Shown here piece by piece: positions 1-8,026 of a stretch of 18,402 nt of DNA. The notes beneath the pieces were generated by a model. The model was not told where the DNA came from. It worked only from the letters and a program-made list of their open reading frames with translations, and ran no database searches. Positions within the stretch are counted from its first letter, which is position 1. Every line of letters starts with the position of its first letter. The position numbers were made by a program, and so were the translations under genes. Source of the stretch: Coriobacteriia bacterium (GTDB lineage Bacteria; Actinomycetota; Coriobacteriia; Anaerosomatales; JAUVQN01); assembly GCA_030598125.1 (NCBI GenBank), contig JAUVQN010000005.1, positions 1 through 18,402 on the forward strand, read 5' to 3'.

Positions 1-58
1 CACCACTCGGGAGAGTTGCCCCGCGCCACACAGCCACTGCCTCGGGCGACGCGGTGTC

Positions 59-2233
59 TCAGGCGACGCGGTTCTCGATCCGCGAGATCTCCTGCTTCAC
101 GCCCGCGAAGTACGAAGGCGACACCCCGATCGCGTCGAACCCTGCGCGGACGAGCAGGGGTAGGAGCAGCGGGTCGCGAGCGCTCTCCCCGCACACGCAC
201 GAGTAGACGCCCCCCGCCCGCGCCGTCTCGGCGATCCCAGCCAGGACCTCGACGACGGCGGGGTGCGCCGGGTCGAACAGATCGGCGACCTTGTGGCTCT
301 CCCGATCGAGCGCGAGGACACACATCGCGAGATCACTGACGCCCACGCTCACGAAGTCGGCCCCTTCGTCGAGGAAGTCCTCCAGCAGCGCCGCCGCGGC
401 CGGTGTCTCGATCGAGACCCCGACAGCGACGTCCTCGTGTGGAAGCATCCCGAGCCTCTCGACGTGCGAGAGGACCGCACGATACTCGGCGACGAACCTG
501 ATGAACGGCAGCTTGACGCCGACGCGCGTGCAGCCGTCCTCCAGAGCCCGCCGGACCGCCCGGAGCTCCAGCTCGAGCACGTCCGGCTCCTCGAGCTCCC
601 GGCCGATGCCTCGCCAGCCAAGGAGCGGGTTGCGCTCGATCGGCTCGTCGTCGCCTCCCACGAGCCTCCGGAACTCGTCTGTCGGCGCGTCCATCGTCTT
701 GTACCAGACCGGCTTCCCCACGAAGAGCGCGGCGGTCCGGCCGATCCCCCGTGCGATGGTGTCCTCGAGGACCCTGCTCTGCCCGTCGCGGACCATCCTC
801 GCGGGGTGCACGCCCGACTGCAGCAGGAAGTAGTCGTTCCGAAGCGAGCTCACGCCGTCCGCCAGCTGTGCCACGACCGTGGCGCGCTCGGGCACGAGGA
901 CGGACACGTAGACATCCATGTCCGTCGGGGGCGACTCGGCCACCTTCACCGGGCGCATGGAAAGATCGCCACGGTACACGGCTCCTCGAAAGCCGTCCAC
1001 CGTGACGAGATCGCCGTCGGACAGCACGCGAGTCGCCGAGCCCGTCGAGATCACGCAGGGGATACCGAACTCCCGGAGGATGTTCGCGCCATGGCTCGTC
1101 GCTCCCCCCTCGTCGGCGACGACCGCCGCCGCATCGCGCAGGCGTACCGCGAGATCGTTCGTGAGGCGCGCCAGCACGGCCACTTCGCCGTGACGCACGC
1201 CGTGACCCCCACTCTTCTCACCGGGCCGGTCGAGGACGCGCACGCACCCGCTTCCCACCGAAGGGCTCACGCCGATACCGCGGATCGCCACGGTCTCCTC
1301 GGCGATCTGAGGGAAGAGCTTGTCCTGGCAGTCGCTGAAGACGAGCGGCCTGGACTGGAGGACGTAGAACCGGCCGCCGGCGCGGGCCCACTCCATGTCC
1401 TGCGCACCGCCGAGTAGCGCCTCGGCTTCGAGCACCCACGCGGCGAGCCGCGCGACCTCACCGTCCTTCAAGACCACCGGCGCGGAGACACTCGCCGCGC
1501 CCGACCTGGCGCCCGAGGGAACGGCGCTCACCCGGGAGTCCTCCACCGAGAAGACGTAGCGCTCCGGCGTGGCTTCACCGGATACGATGTCCTCGCCCAC
1601 GCCGCGTATCGCCTCCACGACGACCGCTGAGGCGTAGCGGTTCGCCGGATCCCTTCCGAAGGCGAGACCGGCGAGCTCCGCGACGACCATCCGCTGCACG
1701 AGCACGGCGACCGCGAAGTCGTCGTGCGGGATGCCGTGCTCCCGCATGTAGAGCACGGCCCGGGGAGAGTATGCGGAGAGCCAGCAGTCGCGCACGGCAC
1801 GCCCGAGTTCCCCTCTCGACGTGACACCCGGGACCGAGGTCAGCATCCCCGAGAAGCTCGTCATCGCCGAGTCCTCGAGCGTCCCGGAGCTGCGCGCGAC
1901 GAGCGGTGAGGAGGGACTGGACAGGCGGTCGAAGGCCGCATCGAGCGCGTGTTCCACGTCCGGCGGAAGCGTCGCGTCGTGGAGCACTCGTGACAGTCCG
2001 CGGAACCGGAGCTCGAGTTCGTCCTCGCCCCACGCCGCCGGACCCGACGCGTCGAGAACGCTGCGGACAGAGCGCGCGAGGAAGGCGCGCTCGAACGCAG
2101 CGGTCGTGAGCACGACACCCTCCGGAACAGGGAACCCGTGGAGTGTGAGCTGCGCGAGGTTCGCCGCCTTGCCGCCGACCTCCGCGGCAGGCTTCCCTGA
2201 CGCGTGCTCGAGCGGGACAACGAGCGCGTTCAT
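59..2233 (-). CDS. Phosphoenolpyruvate synthase / pyruvate phosphate dikinase family enzyme
   Basis: A 724-residue protein with the three-part layout of PEP synthase, which makes PEP from pyruvate and ATP through a phosphohistidine in the cytoplasm. The N-terminal ATP-binding domain (about 1-310) shows GGKAANLAQL, ARSSGTLEDS and LQSRPL. The swivelling domain has GGATSHGANILREFGIP with the presumed phosphorylated His381. The C-terminal PEP/pyruvate barrel (about 430-720) has NPLLGWRGIGR, SIETPAA with Glu609, and VCGE with Cys681. Two points are odd. The protein is somewhat shorter than typical PpsA (about 790), and the usual NDLTQ signature reads SDLAM, so the active-site Asn is Ser633, followed by the retained Asp634. 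The start is ATG with AGGGGAAG upstream. It lies 75 nt downstream of the GH65 gene. The family is secure, but PEP synthase versus a relative with another acceptor is not. Confidence 0.88.
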   Translation of the reverse strand: MNALVVPLEHASGKPAAEVGGKAANLAQLTLHGFPVPEGVVLTTAAFERAFLARSVRSVLDASGPAAWGEDELELRFRGLSRVLHDATLPPDVEHALDAAFDRLSSPSSPLVARSSGTLEDSAMTSFSGMLTSVPGVTSRGELGRAVRDCWLSAYSPRAVLYMREHGIPHDDFAVAVLVQRMVVAELAGLAFGRDPANRYASAVVVEAIRGVGEDIVSGEATPERYVFSVEDSRVSAVPSGARSGAASVSAPVVLKDGEVARLAAWVLEAEALLGGAQDMEWARAGGRFYVLQSRPLVFSDCQDKLFPQIAEETVAIRGIGVSPSVGSGCVRVLDRPGEKSGGHGVRHGEVAVLARLTNDLAVRLRDAAAVVADEGGATSHGANILREFGIPCVISTGSATRVLSDGDLVTVDGFRGAVYRGDLSMRPVKVAESPPTDMDVYVSVLVPERATVVAQLADGVSSLRNDYFLLQSGVHPARMVRDGQSRVLEDTIARGIGRTAALFVGKPVWYKTMDAPTDEFRRLVGGDDEPIERNPLLGWRGIGRELEEPDVLELELRAVRRALEDGCTRVGVKLPFIRFVAEYRAVLSHVERLGMLPHEDVAVGVSIETPAAAALLEDFLDEGADFVSVGVSDLAMCVLALDRESHKVADLFDPAHPAVVEVLAGIAETARAGGVYSCVCGESARDPLLLPLLVRAGFDAIGVSPSYFAGVKQEISRIENRVA

Positions 2234-2245
2234 CGCCGACCACTT

Positions 2246-2279
2246 CCCCTCTAGGGGTAGTATTCCCGCCTCGGGCGGG
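2246..2279 (-). promoter_or_regulatory. Two small inverted repeats between GH65 and PEP synthase-like genes
   Basis: A perfect 6-bp inverted repeat, CCCGCC with loop TCG then GGCGGG, lies at 2265-2279. A second one, CCCC-TCTA-GGGG, lies at 2246-2257, and on the minus strand its 3' arm is the GGGG of the Shine-Dalgarno sequence of the PEP synthase-like gene. The first hairpin has no following T-run, so it is not a convincing terminator. The second could mask the ribosome binding site. Function is inferred from position only. Confidence 0.3.
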
Positions 2280-2308
2280 TGAGCGATGATACGGGACGCG
2301 GGATCGGA

Positions 2309-4699
2309 TCAGTCCAGTGCGATCTCGCGGCTGGCGCCGGGCGGCACGTCGATGATCTTGTCGCGGTACCCGACGCGGACATCGCCGTCCTCAGCGGGGT
2401 CCGTGCGGATAGTCATCTTCTCGGGCTCGACCTCCAGCCGCACCCACTGGCCGCGGTAGCGGACCTCGAGCTTGATGCTCTCGATCTCGGACGGGAGCGC
2501 CGGGTCGACCCAGAGCATGTCCTCGCGCGTCTCGATGCCCGTATAGCCCCGCTGGATGAGATCGACCGTACCAGCCATCGCGCCCAGGTGGATGCCTTCC
2601 CTCGTGGTCCCTCCGTGGATGTCGCTCACGTCGCTCTCCAGCGCGTCCTTGAAGAACTCCCACGAGGCCTCGCGGTCCGAGCGCGCCAGCACCCACGAGT
2701 GCACGACCCCCGAGAGCGTGGATCCGTGCGACGTACGCTGGATGTAGTAGTCGACGTTCCGCCGGAGCGCGTCGCTGGGACAGTCGTAGCCCAGCCGCTC
2801 GATGAGACCGGACAGCTCGTCCATGGAGAGGAGATAGAAGAGCATGAGCACGTCGGCCTGCTTGGATGCCTTGAAGCGGTTGGCCGTGTCGCCCTCCGCT
2901 CCCAGTATTCGATCGAGACGCTGGATGTCCCCGTACTTCTCCCGGTACCCGGCCCAGTCGAACTCCTCGAGGTCCTCGTAGCCCTCGAACTGCGCCATGA
3001 TGCCGTCCTCGCAGCACGGGATGAACATCTTCGTCGAGATCTCCTCCCAGCGCTCCAGCTCCTCGTCGCGGATACCGAGTCTCTCGACGAGCATCTCGCG
3101 CCTGCTGTGAGGGATGACGGCAAGTGCATCGAGCGCCCGCATCATGCACCACACGACCATCACGTTCGTGAAGGCGTTGTTGTCCAGACCAGCCGTCTCG
3201 GCGCCCGGGTATGCGTCGTGGTACTCGTCCGGCCCCATGACGCCGAGTACGACGAAGCGGTCCTTCTCCTCGTCGAACGTGGTCAGGCTCGCCCAGAACC
3301 GCGCGATCTCCAGCACCATCTCGGCGCCGTAGTAGGAGAGGAACTCGACGTCCTCGGTGACCTGGTAGTACTGCCAGACGTTGTACGCGATCGCGATGTT
3401 CACGTGACGCTGCAGACTCGAGTTGTCGGGCATCCACTCCCCCGAGCGTGGGTTCAGGTGGAGGATCTGCGTCTCCTCGCGCCCGTTGCTGCCACTTTGC
3501 CAGGGGAACATGGCGCCGTCGTAGCCGGCGAGGTACGCGGCGTGCCGCGCCTCGGGGAGCCTGCGATGGCGGTACATGAGCAGCGCGCGCGTGAGCTCGG
3601 GCATCCTCAGGTTCAGGAACGGGAAGATGAAGAGCTCGTCCCAGAACACGTGGCCCCGGTAGGCCTCGCCGTGCCAGCCTCGCGCCGGGACGCCGATATC
3701 GAGGTCGAGCGAGTTGAAGGACACCGTCTGCAGCAGATGGAAGATGTGGAGGTTCAGGATGAGCTGCGCTCGGCCCTTGGGACGCATCCCGATCCGGAAG
3801 CGGCGCCACAACGGGTGCCACGCGAGCTCGTGAGAGGCGAGCATCCCATCGCAGTCGCGCGCGCGCTCGACGTGGTTGCGCGCCTCCATGCACGGCTCGC
3901 TCGTCGCTCGGTCACGCGACAGGAACCCGCTGACGATCTTCTCGATCCTGACCGCCTCGCCCTCGACCATGTCGAAAGCGAGCTTGTGCCCGATCCAGGC
4001 CTCGCGCTCCTCGACCTCGCGTTCGGCCTCGACGGCCTCGTCCCCGCGAAAGACGCGCGTGCGCTGCGCGAACGCGATGCGGATATGCGACTGGAGCGTC
4101 TGCGTCTCCACGAGGACGATGTCGTCGCCGTAGACCCCGGTGTCGTGCGGCCTCGCGTGTCGTCCCTCGAGGCTGCGATACCGCTCCACGCCGGCGTTCT
4201 CGACCGTCCCGTCGAGCGCCGAGAGCACCTCGACGCGACCGGACCAGTCCTCGGCGACGATCGTGGTCTCGAGACCGGCGACGTGCCGCTGGCCCATGTG
4301 GACGAAGCGCCGCTGCCTGAGCGTCGTCGTGCGGCCCTCGAATCGGAAGCGGACGCGACGCGCGAGCACACCCCGCTTGATCTCGAGCTCCTGCAGGAAC
4401 TCCTCGATCTCGACGTCGTCGATGGAGAACCACGCCCCGCCGTCCACGCGGAAGGTGAGCGGGAGCCAGTTCGTCGCGTTCACGAGGTCCTCGTTCTCGA
4501 CCTTGCGACCCCCGACCTCGGTCATCGCGCGGTCGTAGAGACCGGCGAAGTACGTCCCCGGGTAGTGCACGTCGTCCGCGGCGGACTCCGGCGCGGCTCC
4601 CCGCGTCGCGAAGTAGCCGTTCCCGAGCGTGCACATCGCCTCCCGGTGACCTTCAGCCTCCGGGTCGTACTCGTCGTACTTGAGCGTCCAGACGTCCAC
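2309..4699 (-). CDS. Glycoside hydrolase family 65 phosphorylase (trehalose/maltose/kojibiose phosphorylase type)
   Basis: A 796-residue protein, the usual size for GH65 enzymes, which cleave alpha-glucosides with phosphate and inversion to give beta-glucose-1-phosphate. The N-terminal sandwich begins with the family signature LGNGYFATRG near residue 25-34. The (alpha/alpha)6 barrel carries MGPDEYHDAYPG with the general acid Glu492, then DNNAFTN. HGSTLS and TTREGIHLGAMAGT resemble the phosphate-binding loops of the phosphorylases. No signal peptide is seen, so it is cytoplasmic. GTG at 4699 was chosen because it starts right before the conserved N-terminus, has GGAAGGGA upstream, and shares one base with the stop of the HAD-OtsB gene (TAGTG), implying translational coupling. 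The open frame continues upstream to 4945, but only inside the other gene. Substrate is unknown; trehalose is favoured by the neighbour. Cellular-pathway placement is inference. Confidence 0.92.
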   Translation of the reverse strand: MDVWTLKYDEYDPEAEGHREAMCTLGNGYFATRGAAPESAADDVHYPGTYFAGLYDRAMTEVGGRKVENEDLVNATNWLPLTFRVDGGAWFSIDDVEIEEFLQELEIKRGVLARRVRFRFEGRTTTLRQRRFVHMGQRHVAGLETTIVAEDWSGRVEVLSALDGTVENAGVERYRSLEGRHARPHDTGVYGDDIVLVETQTLQSHIRIAFAQRTRVFRGDEAVEAEREVEEREAWIGHKLAFDMVEGEAVRIEKIVSGFLSRDRATSEPCMEARNHVERARDCDGMLASHELAWHPLWRRFRIGMRPKGRAQLILNLHIFHLLQTVSFNSLDLDIGVPARGWHGEAYRGHVFWDELFIFPFLNLRMPELTRALLMYRHRRLPEARHAAYLAGYDGAMFPWQSGSNGREETQILHLNPRSGEWMPDNSSLQRHVNIAIAYNVWQYYQVTEDVEFLSYYGAEMVLEIARFWASLTTFDEEKDRFVVLGVMGPDEYHDAYPGAETAGLDNNAFTNVMVVWCMMRALDALAVIPHSRREMLVERLGIRDEELERWEEISTKMFIPCCEDGIMAQFEGYEDLEEFDWAGYREKYGDIQRLDRILGAEGDTANRFKASKQADVLMLFYLLSMDELSGLIERLGYDCPSDALRRNVDYYIQRTSHGSTLSGVVHSWVLARSDREASWEFFKDALESDVSDIHGGTTREGIHLGAMAGTVDLIQRGYTGIETREDMLWVDPALPSEIESIKLEVRYRGQWVRLEVEPEKMTIRTDPAEDGDVRVGYRDKIIDVPPGASREIALD

Positions 4700-6318
4700 T
4701 AGCCGGTCCCTTCCGCCCACGCGGCCATCCGCTCCAGGAACTGGGCCACCTCGAGCGTATCCGAGAGTGCGTACTCCGCGGCGGTCCGCCGTGACCCTTC
4801 GCCGACGACGATCCCGACACCGAGCCCGGCGATCGCGGCGAACGCGTCCTCGTCGGTGAGGTCGTCGCCGATGTAGACGGGCGCGTACTCCTTCTCTCGC
4901 CCGAGTCCCTCGAGGAGGAAGAGGACCGCCCTGCCCTTGTCCCACTCGAGATCGGGCCTGAGCTCGACCACCTTCTTGCCGCCCGACCGGCGGAGCTTGG
5001 GATGCACCGACAGTACCGCGTCCACGACGTCTTCCACCCTGGCGACGTCCTCCTCGGCCACCTGTCGGTAGTGCACGGCGACCGCGAACTTCTTGCGCTC
5101 GATCCGCGCCCCGCCGATGTTCGCGAGCCCGGCCGCGAGCTCGTCCTGCGCATCCTCGAGCAGCGGCAGGAAGGAATCGAAGCGCGCCTTCATGTCCGCG
5201 TCCACGCGCACGGTCGCCGGACCGACGATGTCGAAGCCGTGGCTCCCCGCATAGAGCGCGCCGTCGACGCCTACCTGCTCCAGCACGAAGGACACGTCGC
5301 GCCCGCTGATCATGGCGACCGGCGCGACCGCGACGAGGCGCTCCACGACCTCGCGCGTGTGCGGCGGCATGAGCGCGTCCTCCGGCCGCTCCACGATCGG
5401 CGTGAGCGTCCCGTCGTAGTCGAGGAAGAAGGCCGGCGGCCCCGCGAGCTCGCCCACCACGCGATCGAATCGCTCCAGCGCTCCTGGCAGCTCGTCGATG
5501 CGGCGCGTCGTCCCGGCTTCGTCCTCGTCCGTGACCGCCGATGCGACGTCGGATGCCACACCGATCTCCGCGAGGTCCGACACGACGACGTCCGCCCCGT
5601 GGGCGAGGAGGTCGTCGGCCTGCCCGAGCCGGTCCACGCCGACTACGAGCCCGAACCCTCCTGCACGTCCCGCCTCCACTCCGGCGAGGGCGTCCTCGAC
5701 GACGATGGCACGCGACGGCTCCACTCCGATGCGGCGAGCCGCCTCGAGGAAGACATCGGGCGCGGGTTTGCCGGGCAGCTCCAGCTCTTGGGCCACGAGC
5801 CCGTCGACCTGTGCGTCGAAGAGACCCGTCGCGCCGGCCGCCGCGAGCACCGCGCCGCAGTTCTTGCTCGCGCTGATGATCGCCGTCTTGAAGCCCGCGC
5901 GACGGAGCTCCTCGAGGAACGCGATGGAGGACGGGTACGCTTCGGCGCCATGCTCCTCGAGCGTCGCCATGAACGCGTCGTTCTTCCGTCGCGCGACACC
6001 GCAGATGGTGGGATCGTCGGGCCCGTCGTCCGGAGCGCCCATGGGCAACTCGATGCCGCGGGAGGCGAGGAACGCGCTCGCGCCGTCGCAGCGCGGCTTG
6101 CCGTCGACGTAGACGCGGTAGTCCTCATCGATGCCGAAGGGGACGAAATCGGCGCCGTCCGCCTCCGCCCGCGCGAGCAGATACTCGTCGAACATGCGCT
6201 TCCAGGCCTTCGCGTGCGTCGACGCCGTGTCGGTGATGACGCCGTCCAGGTCGAACACGACCGCGTCGAAGCGCGCCTGGTCGACGGTGACGGCGGTGCG
6301 GCTCCCCGGCTCAGGCAT
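4699..6318 (-). CDS. HAD (beta-phosphoglucomutase-like) and trehalose-6-phosphate phosphatase fusion
   Basis: A 539-residue protein with two HAD phosphatase-fold domains. The first (about 15-245) has FDLDGVITD with Asp23 and Asp25, IISASKN, GKPAPDVFLEA and VVEDALAGVEAG, the set seen in beta-phosphoglucomutases. The second (about 285-535) has FLDYDGTLTP with Asp300 and Asp302, MISGRD, VELRP...DKG and YIGDDLTDEDAF, the full catalytic set of OtsB, which releases phosphate from trehalose-6-phosphate. All catalytic motifs of both domains look intact. The layout matches the first two thirds of mycobacterial OtsB1 (Rv2006), whose last third is a GH65 domain; here GH65 is the next gene. The start is ATG at 6318, 43 nt after wecB. 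A Shine-Dalgarno-like AGAGGAG lies rather far (14 nt) upstream. No otsA is in the window, so the source of trehalose-6-phosphate is not visible. Confidence 0.92.
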   Translation of the reverse strand: MPEPGSRTAVTVDQARFDAVVFDLDGVITDTASTHAKAWKRMFDEYLLARAEADGADFVPFGIDEDYRVYVDGKPRCDGASAFLASRGIELPMGAPDDGPDDPTICGVARRKNDAFMATLEEHGAEAYPSSIAFLEELRRAGFKTAIISASKNCGAVLAAAGATGLFDAQVDGLVAQELELPGKPAPDVFLEAARRIGVEPSRAIVVEDALAGVEAGRAGGFGLVVGVDRLGQADDLLAHGADVVVSDLAEIGVASDVASAVTDEDEAGTTRRIDELPGALERFDRVVGELAGPPAFFLDYDGTLTPIVERPEDALMPPHTREVVERLVAVAPVAMISGRDVSFVLEQVGVDGALYAGSHGFDIVGPATVRVDADMKARFDSFLPLLEDAQDELAAGLANIGGARIERKKFAVAVHYRQVAEEDVARVEDVVDAVLSVHPKLRRSGGKKVVELRPDLEWDKGRAVLFLLEGLGREKEYAPVYIGDDLTDEDAFAAIAGLGVGIVVGEGSRRTAAEYALSDTLEVAQFLERMAAWAEGTG

Positions 6319-6361
6319 CGTCGGTATCAGGGCTCCTCTCGGTCGCGCGGGATGCAGCGTC

Positions 6362-7492
6362 TCACGAATCGGCCGGCAGGTCGCGCTCGAGTATGTCGGC
6401 GATCCGCTCCGCCGCATGTCCGTCGCCGAACGGGTTCGCCGCCTTCGCCATCCGCGCATACTCCTTCTCGCTGGACAGCAGTAGCGAGACCTCGTCCACG
6501 ATCCTCTCGGCGTGCGTCCCTACGAGACGCGCGGTACCCGACTCGACGGCCTCCGGCCGCTCCGTCACGTTCCGCATCACCAGCACGGGTTTGCCGAGCG
6601 CCGGACCTTCCTCTTGCAGTCCGCCCGAATCGGTCAGCAACACCGTGGCGCTGTCCATCAGCTTCACGAACGGTAGGTAGTCGATGGGTTCGAGCAGATC
6701 CACCCTCTCGGTCTCCCCGAGGATACTCTCCGCGTCCTCCCGGACCGCCGGGTTCGGGTGGACGGAGAACAGGACGTGGATGTCGTCGAAGCGCCCGACG
6801 AGCCTGCGCACGGCACCGAAGACGTCGCGCATGGGCTCGCCCCAGTTCTCACGCCGGTGCGCCGTCATGAGCACGATCCTCCTGCCACTCCCGAGGGCAT
6901 CGGCGATCGGACCGGGCGGGAATCCGTACTCCTTCTCCACGGCCTCCTGGAGCGCGTCGATCACGGTGTTGCCGGTGACGAAGACGCGGCTGGGCGGAAC
7001 GTCCTCCGCCAGTAGACGGGCCTCCGCCCTCGCCGTGGGCGCGAAGTGCCACTCCGCGAGCACGCTGCTGAGCCTTCGATCGATCTCCTCGGGGAACGGC
7101 TGGTAGCGATCGTCGGAGCGGAGGCCCGCTTCGACGTGACCGACCGGCACGCGCTGGTAGAACGCGGCGAGCGCCGCCACGAACGTGGTAGTGGTGTCGC
7201 CCTGGACGAGCACCGCGTCCGGACGCTCCTCCTCGATCACGGGCGTCAGGCCCTCGAGCGCGCGGGCCGTGACCTGCGTGAGCGTCTGCCGCTCGGTCAT
7301 GATGTCGAGGTCGTGGTCGGGCACGATCTCGAAGAGCTCCAGCACCTGGTCGAGGAGCTCGCGGTGCTGCGCCGTCACGCAGACGACCGGCTCGAACCGG
7401 TCCTCACGCTCGCGCAGACGATGTACGACCGGGGCCATCTTGATGGCCTCCGGCCGGGTACCGAACGCGACAAGTATCTTCCGCCGCTTCAT
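6362..7492 (-). CDS. wecB: UDP-N-acetylglucosamine 2-epimerase (non-hydrolysing)
   Basis: A 376-residue protein, the standard length of WecB/MnaA, which interconverts UDP-GlcNAc and UDP-ManNAc in the cytoplasm for teichoic acid linkage units, enterobacterial common antigen or other ManNAc-containing polymers. The N-terminus KILVAFGTRPEAIKMAPVV is diagnostic. QGDTTTT (Asp99), GHVEAGLRS (Glu121), PFPEEIDRR, TGNTVIDA, TAHRRENWGE (His212) and LTDSGGLQEEGPALGKPVL all match the active-site and UDP-binding motifs. The ATG start directly precedes the conserved strand. The ribosome binding site is weak (GAGCGG). It lies 51 nt after the small beta-sandwich gene and 43 nt before the HAD-OtsB gene, so it probably shares their transcript. 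The nearby glycosyltransferase and CWB2 protein suggest that the UDP-ManNAc goes into a cell-surface polymer. Confidence 0.95.
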   Translation of the reverse strand: MKRRKILVAFGTRPEAIKMAPVVHRLREREDRFEPVVCVTAQHRELLDQVLELFEIVPDHDLDIMTERQTLTQVTARALEGLTPVIEEERPDAVLVQGDTTTTFVAALAAFYQRVPVGHVEAGLRSDDRYQPFPEEIDRRLSSVLAEWHFAPTARAEARLLAEDVPPSRVFVTGNTVIDALQEAVEKEYGFPPGPIADALGSGRRIVLMTAHRRENWGEPMRDVFGAVRRLVGRFDDIHVLFSVHPNPAVREDAESILGETERVDLLEPIDYLPFVKLMDSATVLLTDSGGLQEEGPALGKPVLVMRNVTERPEAVESGTARLVGTHAERIVDEVSLLLSSEKEYARMAKAANPFGDGHAAERIADILERDLPADS

Positions 7493-7543
7493 CGCCGCTC
7501 AGTATCGCACGCGGCGGCGCGGGGGTGTAGAGCGTGTGAGCGC

Positions 7544-8026
7544 TCAGTACGTCGAGATCGGGAGGAAGACGAAGTAGTCCCGGTTGACGAGCTCGGCTCG
7601 GACGCCGTATGCGTGACCGCCCTCGACGACGAAGCGCTGCGAGTCACGCACGACACGACTGCCCATGTCGGCGCTCACGAGGACGCGATGCTCGCCGAAG
7701 GGGCCGGGGAGGACCGTCCTGAACGTCCCGTCGGGTGCGGTCGCCAACGCGGCCACCTGGACACTCTCCCCGTTCATCTCGCGCACGATCACCACGGTCG
7801 CCCCGCGTACCGGCCGGTCGGAAGCGTCCACGACGGTGCCGTAGATGACGGCGGAGTCGCCCGAGATGGCCTGGATCGAGACGTCCATCGCGAACGACAT
7901 GCGGGGTGGAGCGAAGATCGACAGCCCCGCCACCACGAGGATCGCGAGCGACGCGAGCGTGAGCATCGCGTCCTTGAAGAGACTCCTATGAGCGCCTCTG
8001 GTCGCCGTCACGGTGAGCGCCCTCAT
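7544..8026 (-). CDS. Small membrane-anchored protein with carboxypeptidase-regulatory-like beta-sandwich
   Basis: A 160-residue protein with no recognised family name. A basic N-terminus is followed by one hydrophobic segment at about 19-40 (uncleaved anchor or signal), then a single extracellular domain from about 48 to 160. The stretch VIYGTVVDASDRPVRGATVVIV followed by APDGTFRTVLPGPFGEHRVLVSA fits the transthyretin/CarboxypepD_reg-type beta-sandwich often found in surface proteins. Its ATG overlaps the stop of the CWB2 gene as ATGA (8023-8026), so the two are probably made together and may interact at the cell surface. It ends in PISTY without a sorting signal. The fold assignment is by motif, and no enzyme activity is suggested. 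Confidence 0.8.
   Translation of the reverse strand: MRALTVTATRGAHRSLFKDAMLTLASLAILVVAGLSIFAPPRMSFAMDVSIQAISGDSAVIYGTVVDASDRPVRGATVVIVREMNGESVQVAALATAPDGTFRTVLPGPFGEHRVLVSADMGSRVVRDSQRFVVEGGHAYGVRAELVNRDYFVFLPISTY

Noticed and set aside
263..1417. 384-codon open frame on the plus strand
   Set aside because: Antisense to the PEP synthase-like gene; composition of a shadow frame.
2265..2279. Rho-independent terminator after the GH65 gene
   Set aside because: The 6-bp GC hairpin is followed on the minus strand by AATACTACCC, with no T-run.
2279..4702. 807-codon open frame on the plus strand
   Set aside because: Exactly opposite the GH65 gene, low-complexity composition, no motif.
4700..4945. 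N-terminal extension of the GH65 frame
   Set aside because: The extra 82 residues are Arg/Gly-rich and lie inside the OtsB domain; the GTG at 4699 has a good ribosome binding site and starts at the family N-terminus.
6319..6459. N-terminal extension of the HAD-OtsB frame
   Set aside because: It overlaps the 3' end of wecB and encodes an Arg-rich stretch without homology; ATG at 6318 directly precedes the HAD domain.
5002..6870. 622-codon open frame on the plus strand
   Set aside because: Antisense to the HAD-OtsB and wecB genes; Arg-rich with no domain.
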